This document shows, piece by piece, positions 60,101 to 64,000 of a stretch of DNA of 64,000 nucleotides. Numbering within the stretch: the first letter of the stretch is position 1; every line of letters starts with the position of its first letter. Source of the DNA: Timema cristinae (taxonomy: Eukaryota; Arthropoda; Insecta; Phasmatodea; Timematidae); the NCBI GenBank assembly GCA_039000515.1, contig JBCFYV010000100.1:29190421-29254420 (forward strand), written 5' to 3'. A program made the translations under genes and the position numbers. The notes beneath the pieces were generated by a model, which saw only the letters and a list, made by a program, of their open reading frames with translations, ran no database searches and had not been told where the DNA came from.

Positions 60101-63100
60101 TTTCAAATAAAAGAAAAAAATGTTTTAAAATCTAAAAAATAGTTTCTTTTTAAATAGTAAAAAAAATCAAACCATAACAAATTATTTTTATTAATTTAAT
60201 ATCTGTTGTAATAGTGCGGAAAAGTTAAATTATGATTCAATTTAATATTCCTTGCAGTTTTAATTTGAAAGTTAAGACTTAGATAATTAGTACCCTTAAA
60301 TTCTCAGGAAGTGGTATATAGGGCATACTTATTACCTATAGTGTGTGTGTGTGTGGTTATATATATATATATACACACACGAAATTTAGAGTAATAACTG
60401 TAATTTATTTAATAATTTTGGGGGGGAAATATGGCCCCCTGAAATGTGAGGCCCGGGGTAATTACCCCCTTTGACCACTCTCCCCCATGACAGAACCCTG
60501 CGTCAACAATTTATACTCCAGTAATAGCCAGGTAAGTGAGCTGTTTATTCTGCTTACTTTAAAATATTATAAATAACTTACCGACTATTAGTGCCCCTTG
60601 AACTCGCATTTCTCCTTTCCCTGGGGTTAGACCTTGATTCACTACTGGAGGGTTTGGGTTTGGCAGACAGCAATTCTTTGACTAAGAACAATATAAAAAT
60701 AGATAACAAATTACTGGTTTTGATAAAATATTTGATAGTAGTCATAAAAACTGCTGTCCCACATAACACTACTCATACAACACAAAGGAATTTAATGATA
60801 CATCTTCTCGACAAGTTTGTCAAGAATAAGGTATATATCTATAAGGAAACCTCTTTTCCCTTTACAAGGCAATTGCATTATATTTGGAAGAAGGTATAGG
60901 AAAGGTGGATAGAAATATATAAATGCCATAATGTGTTTGTCCCTTTAATATGTTTCTATCCACCTTTCCTGTACCTTCTTCCAAATATAATGCAAGAATA
61001 AGGGTATAAATCCTTTTAGATTAGAATCATGGTATCTAAGAGTTAGACGATTTCAACTGTCCAAAGAGTCAACTGATATTGTGTTTATAATCAAATATCA
61101 TGAATCTAAATCAATGAAATTTATAATAGGGGTGTGCAAATATCACTTTAAAATATAAAAATCTCAAAAAAAATTCTAACAAGTTAAAAGTTGTTTAACT
61201 TTCACTTCATTGGATTTATAAATTCAGTCAGACCTAATAATACACAAGCATGTTTAAGTACTCGAAAATTTGAGATCAATTTGAGTTTTAATACTGTAGT
61301 TGTTAGAATCAGACTATTTTTTTTAATTCCACTACTTGTAATGTTTTTCTTTATCTTGAGAATGTTGATTTTAATTAATTATATTCAATTTTAAGATATC
61401 ATTTCATAGTGAATAATCACTTAATAATTCCTGTTGTCTGATTAAAAAATATAGCTTGTACAACTCGATTAAATTTAGTTAAAAATTTGAATTTCTGCTA
61501 TAACCTTTTTCACAAAAAATGTATATTTATGGTTATCATTTAGAGATATTCATCTTGAAATATTTGCATTACTCAAACTCAAATAAAGCTCAATGTTTTT
61601 ATTCAAACCCAACTAGAAGTTATGCCTTCTTGTACACTCCTAATAATGAAATGTTAAAATGAGAATAAAAACTTGCTAAATTTAAATGTTTTAATACAAG
61701 AATTAACTTTTTTTTTCCAAACTAAAGTAAAGCATGAAGGAAAAGGAAAATAGTGTAAAACTTTTTAAAGTCCTGGACAAAATGATCACCATTTGGCGTC
61801 AGTGTAAATGACAAAAAAAATTTTATTAAATTTAGTACCCTAGCCAACTTTTAAAGCCATAATTATTATTTAAAAAAAATTGAATCAACAAACTATTTAG
61901 AAAAATAGATAAAAATACTTGTTTGCATAATTGTTTTGTGCTGGTTGCCCATTTGTTGATGTTTGTAATTGGCTTTACAATATTTCTGTAGATGTGAGGA
62001 AAATTTCTAGTATTGAAGCAAACGACTGTTTTCCTTTGACTTATCAAAGCATTGCACATTTTATTGATAAAAACTCTATTCACATTTCTATGACCCCTCA
62101 ATTAATTTGTTTCTAATCTTTATTTAAAAGTTTATGACAATGGATTACTATAGTTTGTTAGGATTTCTTTTAAGGGGGTGAGGTAGCCCTGAGGTAAAAG
62201 AATGCTAGATAACAAGTGAACTAAGGTATCAAACCTAACAAAAATTATGCTCATTTTTGGAAGGTATAAGAAAGGTGGATAGAAACACATAAAAGGGACG
62301 AACACAATATGGCTTTTACAATGGAAAGAAGAACACAGTTCACAATTTACACTGCTGCCATTGGACAAAGAGGTAATGGTTGCCTCTTAAAGAAAACTGA
62401 TCGTCACCGCCCAATCCCCCGACCTAGGTTTCATTCTATCGGATCTCATCAGGAGGAGTGTGAAACGCGCAATGCAACTTCCTGAAAGAGGAAACCAAAA
62501 AAACACAAAGGGAGAAAATGGAAAATTGTAAAGAACGATAGGACACATAGATAGGAACATGTTTAAAAGGTATAACATAAAAGACAAACACAAAAAAAAA
62601 AATATTGGATGTGAATATAAAATATATCACTTTTATATATCAATTTTACTTCGGCAAACAGGGCAGTCCATCTTATTCTCCTTCCATTTAGAAATGCAAT
62701 ACTCACAGAAAGTATGCATACAATGAAGTGCTAATAAAATAGTTCAATCAGTTGATTAGGAAAACTTTGGCAGAGAAAATAATATTCAAAGGTGTCAATA
62801 AAACCATATAGCTTACGTTGACAAATGTTCACTACAAATATTCACTGGAGCTGTGATTTAAATGATATCTTCAAAATCATTAATCAAATCCTGTTTTGAT
62901 AGCTCCAAATATAATACAATTACGTACCTAATAAAGCGAAAAGAGGTTTTCCTTATAGAGATATAAAAATGATGCAAAGTTATATGAAGAATTATCTTAA
63001 GGGATTACTATTAGGATTCGGCTATAGGAGATGCAAGGATACAAAAAAAAAATAGATTATGGATTTACAATTTTTTTTTATAATTTTGAATCTATTTTTT

Positions 63101-63813
63101 ATTTAGAGCTATGACGTTTATAAATTGCTTAACCCAAAATAGCTATGAACAAGGCTAAAAAAACATACCCTAGAACATTTATTCAACATTTTATGTGAAT
63201 ACAATGAGATTTTAAAAAAATAGCAATGTGGGAGAGTTTAACACTTATGATTATCAAGTTTTCTGATTTGATAAATAAGTTTATTAATCACCTTTTCTTT
63301 CCTCCACCACCTCCTGTCTTCTGTGTTTCAAATCATCTGAGAGTTTGTCTAACATACGATCGATAAGACTATCCAAGATCAACATACGCGTCTCAGACAC
63401 AATTTTACTTCGGCAAACAGGGCAGTCCTTCTTCTTTTCCTTCCATTTAGAAATGCAATACTCACAGAAAGTATGCATACAATGAAGTGTTACAGCCTGG
63501 TAATAAAATAATTCCATCAGTTGACTGAGAAAACTTTGGCACAAAAAAAATATAATTTTAAAAGTGTCAAAAAAACCATATAGCTTACATTGACAAATAG
63601 TTCATTACAAATACTGCACTGGAGCTCCGATTCAATGACATCTTCAAAATTATTAATCAAATCTTGTTTTGCCTTTATACAGGAGATATTTGCCTCGTTT
63701 TTCAATTTATCTTCTTCCTCTTTCAGTTTCTGGTTTGTTACTTCCACAACTTTCTCTTTTTCAATCACAAGATTCTGCAAGGCTTGAAATTTTTCTTCAT
63801 ATGACTTTTTTTC
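57129..63813 (-). CDS. RNF8: RNF8-like RING E3 ubiquitin ligase, 3' part, with CCHC zinc knuckle
   Basis: Exons 63589-63813, 63292-63496, 60582-60681, 59659-59789 and 57129-57169 join in phase with GT-AG introns into a C-terminal part of about 233 residues; the 5' end with the expected FHA domain lies beyond base 64000. The first exon is a charged coiled coil ending at the first RING cysteines (ELQCSICNELFVN). The second completes a C3HC4 RING (AVTLHCMHTFCEYCISKW, DCPVCRSKI) and a helical RMLDKLSDDLKHRRQEVVEE tail. This matches RNF8, which in animals recruits E2 enzymes and ubiquitinates histone-associated targets at DNA breaks and in germ-cell chromatin. Exons three to five are not in vertebrate RNF8: a Ser/Arg/Pro-rich linker, an acidic SSESDDEDTLDSDASS stretch (possible CK2 sites), and a CYRCGRRGHWAQGC knuckle just before the stop. 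Without the FHA domain in view, another FHA-RING relative is possible. Confidence 0.88.
57340..57980 (+). pseudogene. LINE reverse-transcriptase C-terminal fragment and 3' end
   Basis: The frame 57362-57775 contains VELRKVQNLKYLGSVIEEKG, FYRCVRDLL, YRAYFVPIVTSAAETWTM and MEMKFVRSMLAVTKRNN, the standard segment after the palm domain in arthropod non-LTR retrotransposons. It ends with ctacaggctggaaacag and a GAT repeat at 57973-57983. Frames are broken. Inserted antisense in the last intron of the RNF8-like gene. Confidence 0.78.
58300..58470. repeat. Family F-like repeat scrap
   Basis: aaatgattagcactttacac, gcttattatattgaataa, cttgagactgtta and tatcattcttagagctaaaa follow the order of the family F core with high divergence. 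Confidence 0.3.
58916..59533. mobile_element. pogo/Tigger-like element with both ends
   Basis: Inverted ends ccgtattggcctg (58916-58928) and its inward partner ctgtattggcctg (59533-59521) differ at one position. The left flank is TA, the Tc1/mariner/pogo target; the right flank is CA, one change. Inside, 59278-59405 on + reads MRRSYDLNFNLKAIRDVQQT then WHWRKN, matching the helix-turn-helix N-terminus of pogo/Tigger transposases. The DDE domain is missing, so it is a 618-bp deletion derivative. In the last intron of the RNF8-like gene. Confidence 0.7.
60340..60382. repeat. Compound GT/TA/CA microsatellite
   Basis: (GT)n, then (TA)n, then (CA)n: gtgtgtgtgtg, atatatatatata, cacacac. The two sides can pair as a hairpin. 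Confidence 0.8.
60873..60995. repeat. 47-bp inverted repeat with 29-base loop
   Basis: Arms 60873-60919 and 60949-60995 are reverse complements at about 45 of 47 positions (core ggaaaggtggatagaaa / tttctatccacctttcc). Lies in the RNF8-like intron between 60681 and 63292. A partial copy of the left arm recurs at 62255-62300 (ggaaggtataagaaaggtgg), which argues for a MITE origin. Confidence 0.9.
61126..61648. repeat. Possible MITE with inverted ends
   Basis: aataggggtgtgcaaatat at about 61124-61142 and, reading inward from 61648, attaggagtgtacaagaag form imperfect inverted ends. The interior has repeated aaatttgagat/ctcgaaaatttg-type blocks similar to 26143-26592. No coding content. Confidence 0.4.
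62642..62899 (-). pseudogene. Decayed duplicate of the RNF8-like RING exons
   Basis: Aligns end to end with 63401-63671, offset about 760 bases, including the short intron between the two RING exons, so it arose by DNA duplication rather than retroposition. The downstream half still encodes HCMHTFCEYCISKW and DCPVCRSKI, but the splice acceptor and first codons (GCTGTA) are deleted. The upstream half has an in-frame TAA and has lost the first RING cysteine. It sits in the intron following the true RING exons and cannot be spliced as an equivalent exon. Confidence 0.85.
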
Positions 63814-64000
63814 CTAAGAAAAATGCAAACATTGTTGATTATTTTACTATGCCTCAAATTATATAAATTCCTGGCTTGGATAGTTATAGACTACAGAAAT
63901 AAAGTAGATAGATATTAATAATATTATAAGATAATGGGATATAGGCACAATTCTTAGAACAATTAAAGATGTTACGGCACAAGTGTAATAAAACAAAACA

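Overview
The window is eukaryotic nuclear DNA: AT-rich, with intron-split genes (every splice junction I could place is GT-AG) and introns packed with transposon remnants. Gene content and mobile-element types suggest an arthropod, most likely an insect with a mid-sized to large genome; I cannot name the species from the sequence.

Three protein-coding units are well supported. (1) A complete 17-exon minus-strand gene at 14686-38935 encodes a ClC-7-type lysosomal 2Cl-/H+ exchanger. The reconstructed length is about 790 residues, close to the roughly 800 of animal ClC-7, with selectivity filter, gating and proton glutamates and both CBS domains present. Two exons (5 and 9) are each one base short inside short homopolymers. 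(2) An apparently complete P-superfamily DNA transposon lies at 42301-48132, upstream of the ClC-7 gene. It has 34-bp terminal inverted repeats (33/34 identical), a perfect 7-bp target duplication, and a THAP-domain transposase made of a THAP exon plus a long catalytic exon; the long exon is split by one extra base. (3) The 3' part of an RNF8-like RING E3 ubiquitin ligase gene occupies 57129-63813 on the minus strand and runs off the right edge. Its C-terminus carries a CCHC zinc knuckle that vertebrate RNF8 lacks. A decayed second copy of its RING exons sits in the next intron.

The rest is repeat-rich. From left to right: a hAT transposase relic (1-1433) and a second hAT deletion derivative with both ends (3051-3872); three piggyBac-like TTAA elements (9697-10397, 22422-23273, 23694-23947), one carrying a nested SINE; a Penelope-like retroelement remnant (about 15660-16550); a 590-bp foldback in a ClC-7 intron (19630-20215); several tRNA-derived SINE families, at least two of which share one 3' tail; many 3' pieces of a non-LTR retrotransposon; a pogo/Tigger-like element with both ends (58916-59533); and a 47-bp near-perfect hairpin (60873-60995).

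There is no sign that the genes work as a pathway. ClC-7 is an endolysosomal ion exchanger, RNF8 acts in chromatin ubiquitin signalling, and the transposase serves its own element. The most informative points are the near-complete P-like element, next to a CRE/NRF-1-like promoter candidate, and the repeated single-base homopolymer slips in otherwise intact reading frames, which look more like assembly error than gene death.
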